From assembly GCA_021153285.1 (NCBI GenBank), contig JAGKTT010000057.1, positions 1 through 9,688 of the forward strand: DNA of 9,688 nt, written 5' to 3'. Positions 1 through 6,583 of the stretch are shown here, in pieces. Below the pieces are notes generated by a model. The model had not been told where the DNA came from. It ran no database searches and worked only from the letters and a program-made list of their open reading frames with translations. A program made the position numbers and the translations under genes. The stretch is from Bacteroidia bacterium. GTDB taxonomy: Bacteria > Bacteroidota > Bacteroidia > Bacteroidales > UBA932. Every line of letters begins with the position of its first letter. Within the stretch, counting starts at the first letter, position 1.

Positions 1-10
1 CGATCTGTTC

Positions 11-103
11 TCGTGTAAGCATATTCTCAGTTTGTGTTAGTGCGACAAAGTTAGGCCTCACTTATACAAACTGAAATATGTACTTCGTCGGATGCTTACA
101 TCG
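11..103. repeat. 3-bp direct repeats (TCG) flanking the palindrome; putative target-site duplication
   Basis: TCG occurs at 11-13 and 101-103, directly outside the 9-bp inverted ends. Three bases can match by chance. The support is that dropping one copy together with the element leaves menA in frame (CTC GAG AAC AGA TCG on the minus strand) to the end of the visible sequence. Confidence 0.45.
14..100. mobile_element. 87-bp palindromic, MITE-like element inserted in menA
   Basis: The ends are perfect 9-bp inverted repeats, TGTAAGCAT (14-22) and ATGCTTACA (92-100), each flanked outside by TCG (11-13 and 101-103), which looks like a 3-bp target duplication. Inside, 27-42 pairs with 59-74 with one G-T pair and one mismatch (CAGTTTGTGTTAGTG against CACTTATACAAACTG at the core). 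Positions 20-25 pair with 75-80 past a one-base bulge at C26. The right arm has about 14 extra bases (81-94) between its inner and outer pairing blocks; the loop is about 43-58. No protein is encoded. Its outer edge falls exactly where MenA homology ends, and its removal restores an open frame. Termini of the TG...CA type with a 3-bp duplication resemble IS3-family ends, so a non-autonomous relative is possible. No second copy is in the window, so mobility is inferred. It could instead be a REP-like or other hairpin repeat. Confidence 0.55.
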
Positions 104-800
104 AGCCATACCGGGGTCATAACAAGCATCCCGATGAATCCTGACAGCAGGTATGCAGTGCTCATAACCCTTCGTCCGAAGATGACTACAGTTGTGCGCT
201 TGCCGACTGAGGCGTCGTCTTCCAAATCCCTGTAATTGTTGACCACCAGCACATTGGCTGCAAGAAGACCGATAGCGACAGAAGTCTCTATGACAATATC
301 GACAGAATCCCACGATGATGTCTGAAGATACCAGGTCAATACGACCGGCACAATACCGAAGAAAATTATCACGGCAATATCTCCCAATCCGTGGTGTGAC
401 AGAGGATATGGCCCTGCGCTATATGCGAGTGCGAAGCAAAAAATCAGGATTCCGGCGATGATGAGCCACCAGGGCCCCTAAATCAGCAAGGCACATCCGA
501 CTGCTGCCGCGATTCCCAATGTTATGAATGTCGCTGCTTTCATTGCCTTTGGAGCAATCTCACCTTCTGTTACGCTTCTGCGGAATCCGGCGCGGCCTTT
601 CTTGTCGATTCCGTTCTTGTAATCATAATATTCGTTGGCGAAATTGGCTGCGATCTGCGCGAGGATTGCAAATGTAAGGCACAGCAGAGCAGGAATTCCC
701 TTGAAGGAGTCAGACAGAATGGCGCAAGCCGTTCCGGCAATTACTCCTGCAATGCTTACAGGAAGCGTCCTGAGCCTCATTGCTTCGATCCAGTGTCTTA

Positions 801-1505
801 TCATAGCGCAGCTTTTTTTCCAACATACATACGGCAGATGCCGAAAGTCATCGAAGTATGTTCCACGGCTGCGAATCCTGCGGACTTCATCATCCCTATG
901 AATTTATCCGGAGCAGGGAAGCGAAGGACGGATGCAGGCAGATATTCATATGCACTGCGGTTGCCGGATACGAGGCCACCGATTGCCGGAAGAATCTTCA
1001 GAAAATACAGCTTGTAGCACCACCGTATGAAGGCATTGGAAGGAACCGACAGTTCGAGGATAACAAGTTTTCCACCGGGAGCCAGCACTCTGAACATTTC
1101 ACTGAGACCGATCTCAAGATGTTCAAAATTACGGACTCCGAATCCTACTGATATACGGTCGAACGTATCATCCTGGTATGGAAGTGCTTCACAATCAGCT
1201 ACCGACAATTCAGCAGACAGTCCCGCTTTCCTGATCTTCTCCCTGCCTATGGCCATCATCCCTTCAGATATATCTACTCCTGTCACATTGCTTCCCGGAG
1301 CTGCCTTCTGAGCTATTTCGATCGTAAAGTCTGCTGTTCCACAAGCCACATCGAGGACTTTGATAGCTTTGTCCATATCAACAATCTCACGGACTGCCTT
1401 CTTTCTCCAGCCCTTGTCGATATTGAGTGAAAGGATATGATTCAACTTATCATAGTCAGGGGCTATGTTGTCAAACAGTTTTCTTATTCCTTCTTTCTTA
1501 GCCAT
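801..1505 (-). CDS. ubiE: Demethylmenaquinone methyltransferase (UbiE/MenG family)
   Basis: This is a soluble class I SAM-dependent methyltransferase for the last step of menaquinone synthesis, demethylmenaquinone to menaquinone. The 234-residue product shows the family N-terminus (NIAPDYDKLNHILSL, 13-27), SAM motif I (VLDVACGTADFT, 50-61), the acidic residue after strand 2 (GVDIS, 76-80), the UbiE-specific block around GFGVRNFEHL (121-130), the second UbiE signature (RVLAPGGKLVILELS, 139-153), and a typical C-terminus (YEYLPASVLRFP, then MTFGICRMYVGKK). I chose the ATG at 1505 because the protein then begins MAKKEGIRKLFDNIAPDYD, as family members do. The frame is open to 1577, but those extra 24 codons overlap the BASS gene and look non-homologous. 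It begins 2 bp after the BASS stop and overlaps the menA start as ATGA, implying translational coupling. No damage is visible although its partner menA is broken. Confidence 0.95.
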   Translation of the reverse strand: MAKKEGIRKLFDNIAPDYDKLNHILSLNIDKGWRKKAVREIVDMDKAIKVLDVACGTADFTIEIAQKAAPGSNVTGVDISEGMMAIGREKIRKAGLSAELSVADCEALPYQDDTFDRISVGFGVRNFEHLEIGLSEMFRVLAPGGKLVILELSVPSNAFIRWCYKLYFLKILPAIGGLVSGNRSAYEYLPASVLRFPAPDKFIGMMKSAGFAAVEHTSMTFGICRMYVGKKAAL

Positions 1506-1507
1506 AT

Positions 1508-2365
1508 CTATATGTGTTTTCTTCTGATAAAATATACGTATGTCAGCAGGATCACATTCATCATCAAAGCATAACATATGGCAGGAAGAGCCATCTCTCC
1601 GCTATTGAAAATGAAAGGAGATGATGCTATGGCAATCGCCTGCGCGGCATTCTGCATTCCCACTTCTATCACTATCGTACGTCTGACTGCATCGCTGAAC
1701 CTTCCAATCCTGGATATGCACGAGCTGCAGGCCATTGCCATCAGTATAAGCATTGCCACGGAAAGGCCCAAAGAAGCAAAATTCTCAGCAATCTCTTTCC
1801 TGTACTGCAGGAAGAATACCGCAGCTAGAATCATCAGGGCAGGGAAGGCCATCTTACCTAATACCTTTCTGACCTTCACTGATGCTGTCGGGCAAAAGTG
1901 CTTGAACATACTTCCTGCAAGAAGAGGAGCGAAAAGCAATACAATATTCTGTACAAGAAGCTTTCCCACAGGAAGTTCAATGCTTACACCAGACATATCG
2001 GATACCACAGCGGCAACAGACTCCATAATCAAAGGAAGTGTGAAAAGAGTTATTATGCTGCTTAGTGCAGTCAGAGTGACAGATAATGCGATATCACCCT
2101 TTGCAAGCATAGAAAAGACATTTGACGAACTGCCTCCGGGACAGCAAGCCACAAGCACAAGCCCCATAAAATATACAGGTGGAAGTTTAAGAAGCCACGC
2201 TGTCAGGAACGCGATTACAGGAAGAATGATTATCTGACCGATCATTCCCCAAAGCACAGCCTTGGGGTGATGCGCAATATCCGTAAAAGCTTTCTTATTG
2301 ACATCGATGCCCAACAGAAACATCAACACAATGAGAATGGGCATCACTATCCATATTGTACTCAT
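1508..2365 (-). CDS. Bile acid:Na+ symporter (BASS) family transporter
   Basis: The 285-residue inner-membrane protein has about nine to ten hydrophobic helices and almost no soluble part. Two family hallmarks are present: the block ACCPGGSSSNVFSMLAKGD (73-91), which lies at one of the crossed helices around the sodium sites, and EVGMQNAAQAIAIA (234-247), followed by ALPAICYALMMN. BASS members co-transport sodium with organic anions such as bile acids, pantoate or other carboxylates; substrate cannot be read from sequence. It ends with TAG at 1510-1508, 2 bp before ubiE, so it is very likely co-transcribed with the menaquinone genes. This makes an aromatic or carboxylate intermediate of that pathway a thinkable but unproven substrate. 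The ATG at 2365 gives the usual short N-terminus leading straight into helix 1, and it lies just 3 bp after an 11-bp inverted repeat. The gene looks intact. Confidence 0.9.
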   Translation of the reverse strand: MSTIWIVMPILIVLMFLLGIDVNKKAFTDIAHHPKAVLWGMIGQIIILPVIAFLTAWLLKLPPVYFMGLVLVACCPGGSSSNVFSMLAKGDIALSVTLTALSSIITLFTLPLIMESVAAVVSDMSGVSIELPVGKLLVQNIVLLFAPLLAGSMFKHFCPTASVKVRKVLGKMAFPALMILAAVFFLQYRKEIAENFASLGLSVAMLILMAMACSSCISRIGRFSDAVRRTIVIEVGMQNAAQAIAIASSPFIFNSGEMALPAICYALMMNVILLTYVYFIRRKHI

Positions 2366-2368
2366 AAA

Positions 2369-2436
2369 GCCGGGAAAATTGAATTATCGGAGTAAAATTA
2401 CAAGTTCTTTATCTGAATTACAAGTATTTTCCCGGC
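2369..2436 (-). promoter_or_regulatory. Inverted repeat in the leader of the BASS gene (candidate regulatory hairpin)
   Basis: On the transcribed minus strand GCCGGGAAAAT (2436-2426) is perfectly complementary to ATTTTCCCGGC (2379-2369). The loop of about 46 nt is AT-rich. The 3' arm ends 3 bp before the BASS start codon (2365), so the folded RNA could mask the ribosome site. The repeat could equally be a two-part protein-binding site on DNA. No U-run follows it, so it does not look like an intrinsic terminator. I could not match the region to a riboswitch class I know. Confidence 0.4.
2396..2425. repeat. Two direct copies of AATTACAAGT, 20 bp apart
   Basis: Identical 10-mers lie at 2396-2405 and 2416-2425, so equivalent bases are exactly 20 bp (about two helical turns) apart. 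Both sit inside the loop of the 2369-2436 inverted repeat, in the gap between the DUF1232 gene and the BASS gene. Phased short direct repeats are a common shape for operators. AT-rich chance repetition cannot be excluded. Confidence 0.3.
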
Positions 2437-2449
2437 TCCTGACATTATC

Positions 2450-2857
2450 TTATTCCTCTAACTCCTCGTCAAACTCTTTCACCTTTCTGTACTCCACGTC
2501 AGTAAACCAGTCAGTGAGTTTCTGAACGGCCTTCTTCTTGATCGTAGGAGTTATATTGTCCATAACGGTTTTTATACAGGCGGTAAGAGCTGCTACATCG
2601 TCCGCATATCCGGCTAAAGGGATAAAGTCGGGAACAAGGTCGGCCGGAAGGATGAAATAGCCCAATGCGCCAATGATTATGCCCTTATGTTTCCAGGGAG
2701 TGTTCTCGTCGATCAGAACATAATATAAGAGAAGGACATAGTAAATCGCCTTGATTCCTGCCTTCTTGCAGACCTTCCCAATCTTGCCGAACAATCCTTC
2801 CTCAGAATAGTGTTCCTTGTATTGTTCTATATTTTCAGGCGTTCTTTCAGTTTTCAT
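2450..2857 (-). CDS. DUF1232 (YkvA-like) small membrane protein
   Basis: The 135-residue protein has a charged N-terminus (1-35), a hydrophobic stretch around AIYYVLLLYYVLID (37-50), and the DUF1232 core, in which a helix (GIIIGALGYFILPADLVPDFIP, about 59-80) is followed by GYADDVAAL. The LGYFILPADLVPDFIP-type block with a downstream DD is the family hallmark. The C-terminus is acidic and charged (KVKEFDEELEE). The biochemical role of DUF1232 proteins is not established, and none is proposed here. The ATG at 2857 is the first good start, and no in-frame ATG closer to the domain is needed. It is the first gene of the leftward group, 84 bp upstream of the BASS gene; co-transcription is possible, but the structured gap allows a separate promoter. 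The stop is TAA. Confidence 0.88.
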   Translation of the reverse strand: MKTERTPENIEQYKEHYSEEGLFGKIGKVCKKAGIKAIYYVLLLYYVLIDENTPWKHKGIIIGALGYFILPADLVPDFIPLAGYADDVAALTACIKTVMDNITPTIKKKAVQKLTDWFTDVEYRKVKEFDEELEE

Positions 2858-2869
2858 TTCAATAAACCA

Positions 2870-2932
2870 TTAATTGTTTCCGTTATAGTGATCAATATGT
2901 TTTCTTTCCACTCTCTTTGCGGGTTTCATCAT
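2870..2932 (-). CDS. Possible 20-residue leader peptide upstream of the DUF1232 gene
   Basis: Tandem ATGs at 2932 and 2929 open a frame that ends with TAA at 2872-2870, 12 bp before the DUF1232 start. The peptide is short and basic in its first half (MMKPAKRVERKHID) and ends HYNGNN. An AGGA lies about 7 bp upstream of the first ATG, a better ribosome-binding site than most genes here have. It resembles no peptide I recognise. If transcription starts near 2937, that AGGA would not be in the mRNA, which weakens the case. A chance frame of this length is common. Confidence 0.25.
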   Translation of the reverse strand: MMKPAKRVERKHIDHYNGNN

Positions 2933-2943
2933 ATAATTCCTCG

Positions 2944-2951
2944 CAAATATA
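2944..2951 (-). promoter_or_regulatory. Candidate -7 promoter element for the DUF1232 gene
   Basis: The minus strand reads TATATTTG, an exact match to the Bacteroidetes primary-sigma -7 consensus TAnnTTTG. The region where the -33 TTTG box should lie (about 2971-2977) reads only TGGTAT, a poor match. Transcription would begin near 2937, about 80 nt before the DUF1232 start. The motif can arise by chance in AT-rich DNA. Confidence 0.35.
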
Positions 2952-3127
2952 AATCATCCGGTTCAGAATAATACCATACTATATGAGTTTATTTATATGA
3001 TTCCCGATTGTACGGATTCTTTAGCTATAAACGGCAAAAAATCGATTTATTTTGTAAAAAAGCAAGAAGCTTTTAATTAGATTCCTATGGTTATGCGTAA
3101 TATTGGAAGGAAACAAAACATACTGCA

Positions 3128-6100
3128 ATGAAAAAGATCCTGCCCCTATTGTTATTTCTTTTTACAGCATTAGCCTCTAATGCACAGATTCTGACCATAA
3201 ACTTCAGAGATTGTACGGTCGAAGAGGCAATGAGTCACTTAAAGAATGAAGGAATCAGTTTCATACTTAAAAGTGATTCGGTAGATATGGATGCCAAGGT
3301 AAATGCAGATTTTAAAGAGGCCTCTCTCGAGATGATCGTGAGGAAGATATTCGAGAATCAGAACGTTTCATTGATAATCAGTGACTCTGTCGTAGTGGTT
3401 TCTGCAAAGTCCGAACCGGTTCAGACGATGAAGACGGAACAGGAAGTACGTAAGATAGAAGGTAAAATTGTCGATAGCCAAGGTGCTCCTGTTTCTGGTG
3501 CCAGCATTTTCATTAAAGATACAAGTATCGGTACTGTATCAGGATCTGAGGGAGACTTCTCACTTCCTCTGGACAAAGAATCTATATTAGTCATTTCGTG
3601 TCTGAGTTATGCCACCAGACAAATCAAGGCATCCCCCGGCCAGAAGCTTACGGTTGTCCTTGAGGATAGTCAGGAGTTTCTTGATGAGGTGGTTCTTGTC
3701 GGATACGGAACACAGAAAAAAGTGAATCTGACAGGAGCTGTCGCTACAATATCTACAGAAGCGATTGCCCAGCGTCCGGTAGAAAACATTTCTCAAGCAC
3801 TTCAGGGCCTGATACCAGGCTTGAATATAGCCCAGTCGAGCGGATTGCTGGATTCCAATCCTTTGATCAATATCCGAGGAATAGGTACAATCGCAGAAGG
3901 TTCATCCGCCGCACCGCTTGTATTGATTGATGGAACAGAAGGTAATATCAATACCATCAATCCACAGGATATTGAAAGTATCTCAGTACTTAAAGATGCG
4001 GCATCCTCGTCAATATATGGATCGCGAGCACCATTTGGAGTGATCCTTATCACGACCAAATCAGGAAGTGAATCCAAGACATCAGTAAATTACAGCAATA
4101 ACTTCAGGTGGGCTGGTCCGACCTTCTGGCCAAGGATTCTGAATTCATATGATTTTGTGACACTTGCCAATGATGCTTGCCGAAATTCAAATGTTGCCGA
4201 CTTCTTCAATCCTGACCAGGTAGAGCGTATCAGGAAATATATTAATGGAGAAATAACTACTGTTTCCATCCAGAATCCGGATAACCCGAAATATTGGGCA
4301 GACGGATACCTTCAGGGAAATGCAAATGTCAACTGTTTCAAGGAATACTTCAAGGATAATTCTTTTTCACAGGAGCATAATATCAGTATGAGCGGCGGCA
4401 ATAAGAAATATTCCTTTTATATGTCGATGGGTTTTCTTGACCAGCACGGTCTGTTGTCTGTGACAGATGATATTTATCAACGCTTTACTCCGAGTGCCAA
4501 GATCACTGCCCGTCTTACAGATTGGATGAAGGCAACATATTCTCTCAGGTACAACAGGACATCTTATGACCGTCCGATTTATCTTAATCAGTCTTTATTT
4601 GCTGACTGGGCACGTCAGAGCTGGCCTGAAGTTCCTGCGTATGATGATAACGGATATATCTATATGGATAATGAGCAGCTTCAGCTTATGGTTAACGGAG
4701 GACGTACGAAAGAAATTACAGACAATCTGAACAATCATTTTGTACTGACTCTCGAACCAGTAAAAAATTGGGTGACAAATGCTGAACTGAATTATAATAC
4801 ACAGGTCTACACCCAGAATGAGGTCAGAATTATGACATATGCTCACGACTATAATGGAGATGCATTTGTAAGGAACAGCGAAAGCTATGTGAAGAACAAC
4901 AATGTCAAGAGCAATCATCTGAACCTGAATGTATATTCTACTTATGACTTTCAGGTCCTCAAGCATAATTTCAAATTGATGGCCGGATTCCAATATGAGG
5001 ATTACGTCACATCCAATTCCGGAATAAAGAATGTTGGTGTAATCAATTCTGATCTCGCCGTCATTGACCTGACCACCGGCTACACATACGATGGTAAACC
5101 TGTGGCTCCTTCCTTTTGGGGCAATAACGCCAGCTGGGCGACTGCAGGTTACTTCGCAAGAGTAAACTATGACTATGACGAGCGATATCTCTTCGAAGCA
5201 AATATCCGATATGACGGCTCATCACGTTTCCGTGCTGAAAACAGATGGGCGTGGTTTCCGTCGGTTTCAGCTGGCTGGAACATTGCTAAGGAACCTTTCT
5301 GGGAGCCTGCTTCAAGATATGTGAACACTCTTAAACTTAGGATGTCCTACGGTTCGTTGGGTAATCAGAATATCGGCAACTGGTACCCGACATACCAGAA
5401 AATGGGCGTCTATATCAACAACGGAGCCTGGCTTCAGAATGGTAAGGCTACCAATACGGCTTACTCACCTGAACTGATCAGCTCTTCACTTACCTGGGAA
5501 ACCATCAGGTCTTACAACCTTGGCCTGGATCTGGGAGCATTCAATAACAGGCTCACCGGCTCCGTCGAACTTTACTCTCGGTACACTACAAATATGATCG
5601 GTCCTGCACAGGAACTTCCGTCCGTTCTTGGAGCGTCTGTTCCTCGTACCAACAATACTGACTTGAGGACCTATGGATTTGATTTGGAACTTCAGTGGAA
5701 AGACCATCTTGACTGCGGACTCTTCTATGGCGTCAGATTTATCTTATCTGACAATCAGACTGAGATCCTCAGATATCCGAATGATTCAAAATTACTGATG
5801 ACCAACGGAATATATTCATATTATCCGGGTAGTCACGTAGGTGATTTCTGGGGACTGAAGACCTTAGGCATAGCGAAAACCGATCAGGAGATGAAGGCTC
5901 ATCTCGCAACTATTCCTCACGGAGGTCAGTCCTGGCTCGGCACTGACTGGAGGGCTGGTGATATTATGTATGCAGACCTCGATGGAAACGGAGTCATTTC
6001 TATGGAATCCGGTACACTTGAGGATCACGGTGACTTGATCAAGCTTGGTAATGACCAGCCGCGTTATCAGTTCGGTCTTGACCTCAATGCCTCTTGGAAA

Positions 6101-6571
6101 GGATTTGATCTGCGTGTCTTCTTCCAGGGTGTAGGAAAGAGGGATTTCTGGCCGGGATATGTCGCATTCTGGGCATCAAGCAATCAGAATATCTGGTATA
6201 TGCTGGGATTTGAAGAGCATCTGGACTATTTCCGAAATACTCCATCTGGAAATCTGGATGTCAATCTGGACTCGTATTATCCTCGTCCACTCCTGAATGC
6301 AAAGAATCAGTATATGCAGACAAAGTATCTTCAGGATGCATCCTATATCCGTCTTAAGAATATTACATTCGGATATACCATCCCGCAGAAATATACTCAG
6401 CGTTTCAAAGTAGCGAATCTGCGTCTGTTCTTTACCGGTGAAAATCTATGGACCGGAACAAAATTGTCTTCGGTATTTGATCCGGAAGGAATCAACGGAA
6501 ACGATAAGATCAGTGGAATCGGATATCCGATTATGAAAACCTGGGCGTGCGGCCTTACAATCACTCTTTAA
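3128..6571 (+). CDS. susC: SusC-family TonB-dependent outer-membrane transporter with N-terminal STN signalling domain
   Basis: The 1147-residue outer-membrane protein imports a ligand using TonB energy, with SusD as its lid. In order it has a signal peptide (1-20, ending SNAQ), an STN domain (about 22-94), a carboxypeptidase-regulatory-like beta-sandwich (about 107-180, GKIVDSQGAPVSGASIFIKD), the SusC signature LDEVVLVGYGTQKK (185-198), a plug (about 200-315, with INIRGIGTI and the close APFGVILITTKSG), and a 22-strand-type barrel to the C-terminus, which ends in the short strand ACGLTITL. A D-rich loop (ADLDGNGVIS) is typical of the family. The STN domain marks it as a transducer that contacts a FecR-type anti-sigma factor in the periplasm, matching the downstream sigma/fecR pair. 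The start at 3128 is the ATG directly before the signal peptide. susD follows after 12 bp. The substrate cannot be assigned. The symbol denotes the family, not the starch system. Confidence 0.95.
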   Translation: MKKILPLLLFLFTALASNAQILTINFRDCTVEEAMSHLKNEGISFILKSDSVDMDAKVNADFKEASLEMIVRKIFENQNVSLIISDSVVVVSAKSEPVQTMKTEQEVRKIEGKIVDSQGAPVSGASIFIKDTSIGTVSGSEGDFSLPLDKESILVISCLSYATRQIKASPGQKLTVVLEDSQEFLDEVVLVGYGTQKKVNLTGAVATISTEAIAQRPVENISQALQGLIPGLNIAQSSGLLDSNPLINIRGIGTIAEGSSAAPLVLIDGTEGNINTINPQDIESISVLKDAASSSIYGSRAPFGVILITTKSGSESKTSVNYSNNFRWAGPTFWPRILNSYDFVTLANDACRNSNVADFFNPDQVERIRKYINGEITTVSIQNPDNPKYWADGYLQGNANVNCFKEYFKDNSFSQEHNISMSGGNKKYSFYMSMGFLDQHGLLSVTDDIYQRFTPSAKITARLTDWMKATYSLRYNRTSYDRPIYLNQSLFADWARQSWPEVPAYDDNGYIYMDNEQLQLMVNGGRTKEITDNLNNHFVLTLEPVKNWVTNAELNYNTQVYTQNEVRIMTYAHDYNGDAFVRNSESYVKNNNVKSNHLNLNVYSTYDFQVLKHNFKLMAGFQYEDYVTSNSGIKNVGVINSDLAVIDLTTGYTYDGKPVAPSFWGNNASWATAGYFARVNYDYDERYLFEANIRYDGSSRFRAENRWAWFPSVSAGWNIAKEPFWEPASRYVNTLKLRMSYGSLGNQNIGNWYPTYQKMGVYINNGAWLQNGKATNTAYSPELISSSLTWETIRSYNLGLDLGAFNNRLTGSVELYSRYTTNMIGPAQELPSVLGASVPRTNNTDLRTYGFDLELQWKDHLDCGLFYGVRFILSDNQTEILRYPNDSKLLMTNGIYSYYPGSHVGDFWGLKTLGIAKTDQEMKAHLATIPHGGQSWLGTDWRAGDIMYADLDGNGVISMESGTLEDHGDLIKLGNDQPRYQFGLDLNASWKGFDLRVFFQGVGKRDFWPGYVAFWASSNQNIWYMLGFEEHLDYFRNTPSGNLDVNLDSYYPRPLLNAKNQYMQTKYLQDASYIRLKNITFGYTIPQKYTQRFKVANLRLFFTGENLWTGTKLSSVFDPEGINGNDKISGIGYPIMKTWACGLTITL

Positions 6572-6583
6572 CATAAAGATGCT

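Larger units (their letters stand above)
1..804 (-). pseudogene. menA: menA, 1,4-dihydroxy-2-naphthoate prenyltransferase, disrupted (amber codon plus insertion); runs off left edge
   Basis: MenA is a UbiA-superfamily membrane prenyltransferase that joins a polyprenyl tail to 1,4-dihydroxy-2-naphthoate, giving demethylmenaquinone. The start at 804 overlaps the ubiE stop as ATGA. The first Asp-rich motif is visible (NEYYDYKNGID, residues 57-67), as is the second (NNYRDLEDD, about 189-197, followed by GKRT). About seven membrane helices can be traced. Two lesions break it. Codon 109 is TAG (480-478), and the same frame continues directly into convincing MenA sequence (GPWW, then AGPYPLSHHGLGDI). 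After residue 234 (TPVWL) homology stops at the edge of a palindromic element, and a TGA follows at 60-58. The frame ends at 248 codons against about 300 for the family, losing the last two helices. Removing the element and one flanking TCG gives L-E-N-R-S, in frame to the window edge. TAG ends the neighbouring BASS gene, so recoding is unlikely. Family assignment is firm; non-function is inferred. Confidence 0.85.
2858..3127. promoter_or_regulatory. Divergent intergenic region between the DUF1232 gene and susC
   Basis: This 270-bp AT-rich stretch must start transcription in both directions. For susC I see only weak candidates: TTATTTTG (3047-3054), one mismatch from the Bacteroidetes -7 element TAnnTTTG, and a possible hairpin AAAAGC/GCTTTT (3058-3063 and 3069-3074) in the leader. 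The binding sequence of this locus's ECF sigma factor is unknown to me, so no ECF promoter is marked. The susC start has no close Shine-Dalgarno; GGAAGG at 3105-3110 is 17 bp away, and the A-rich leader is usual for the phylum. Confidence 0.45.

Noticed and set aside
1..22. Possible start of another minus-strand gene (ATG at 22-20, M-L-T-R-E-Q-I)
   Set aside because: The ATG lies inside the terminal inverted repeat of the palindromic element, and the stretch after it is better read as the displaced menA 3' end; seven codons are too few to support a gene.
14..100. Integron attC site or intrinsic terminator as the explanation of the palindrome
   Set aside because: I find no GTTRRRY/RYYYAAC core boxes in the arms, and no U-run follows the stem on either strand; the flanking TCG and frame restoration fit an insertion better.
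478..480. Amber readthrough or recoding as a functional mechanism for menA
   Set aside because: TAG ends the adjacent BASS gene normally, no recoding signal is evident, and menA carries a second truncating lesion.
1506..1577. Upstream extension of UbiE by 24 codons
   Set aside because: It would overlap the BASS coding region and adds sequence unlike UbiE N-termini; the ATG at 1505 gives the expected MAKKEG...NIAPDYD start.
1578..2237. Long plus-strand open frame (219 codons)
   Set aside because: It is antisense to the well-supported BASS gene, is low-complexity in character and matches no family; it is a shadow frame.
3058..3074. Terminator hairpin in the susC leader
   Set aside because: The stem is only 6 bp and mostly A-T; the T-run is part of the stem. 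It is at most a minor leader structure.
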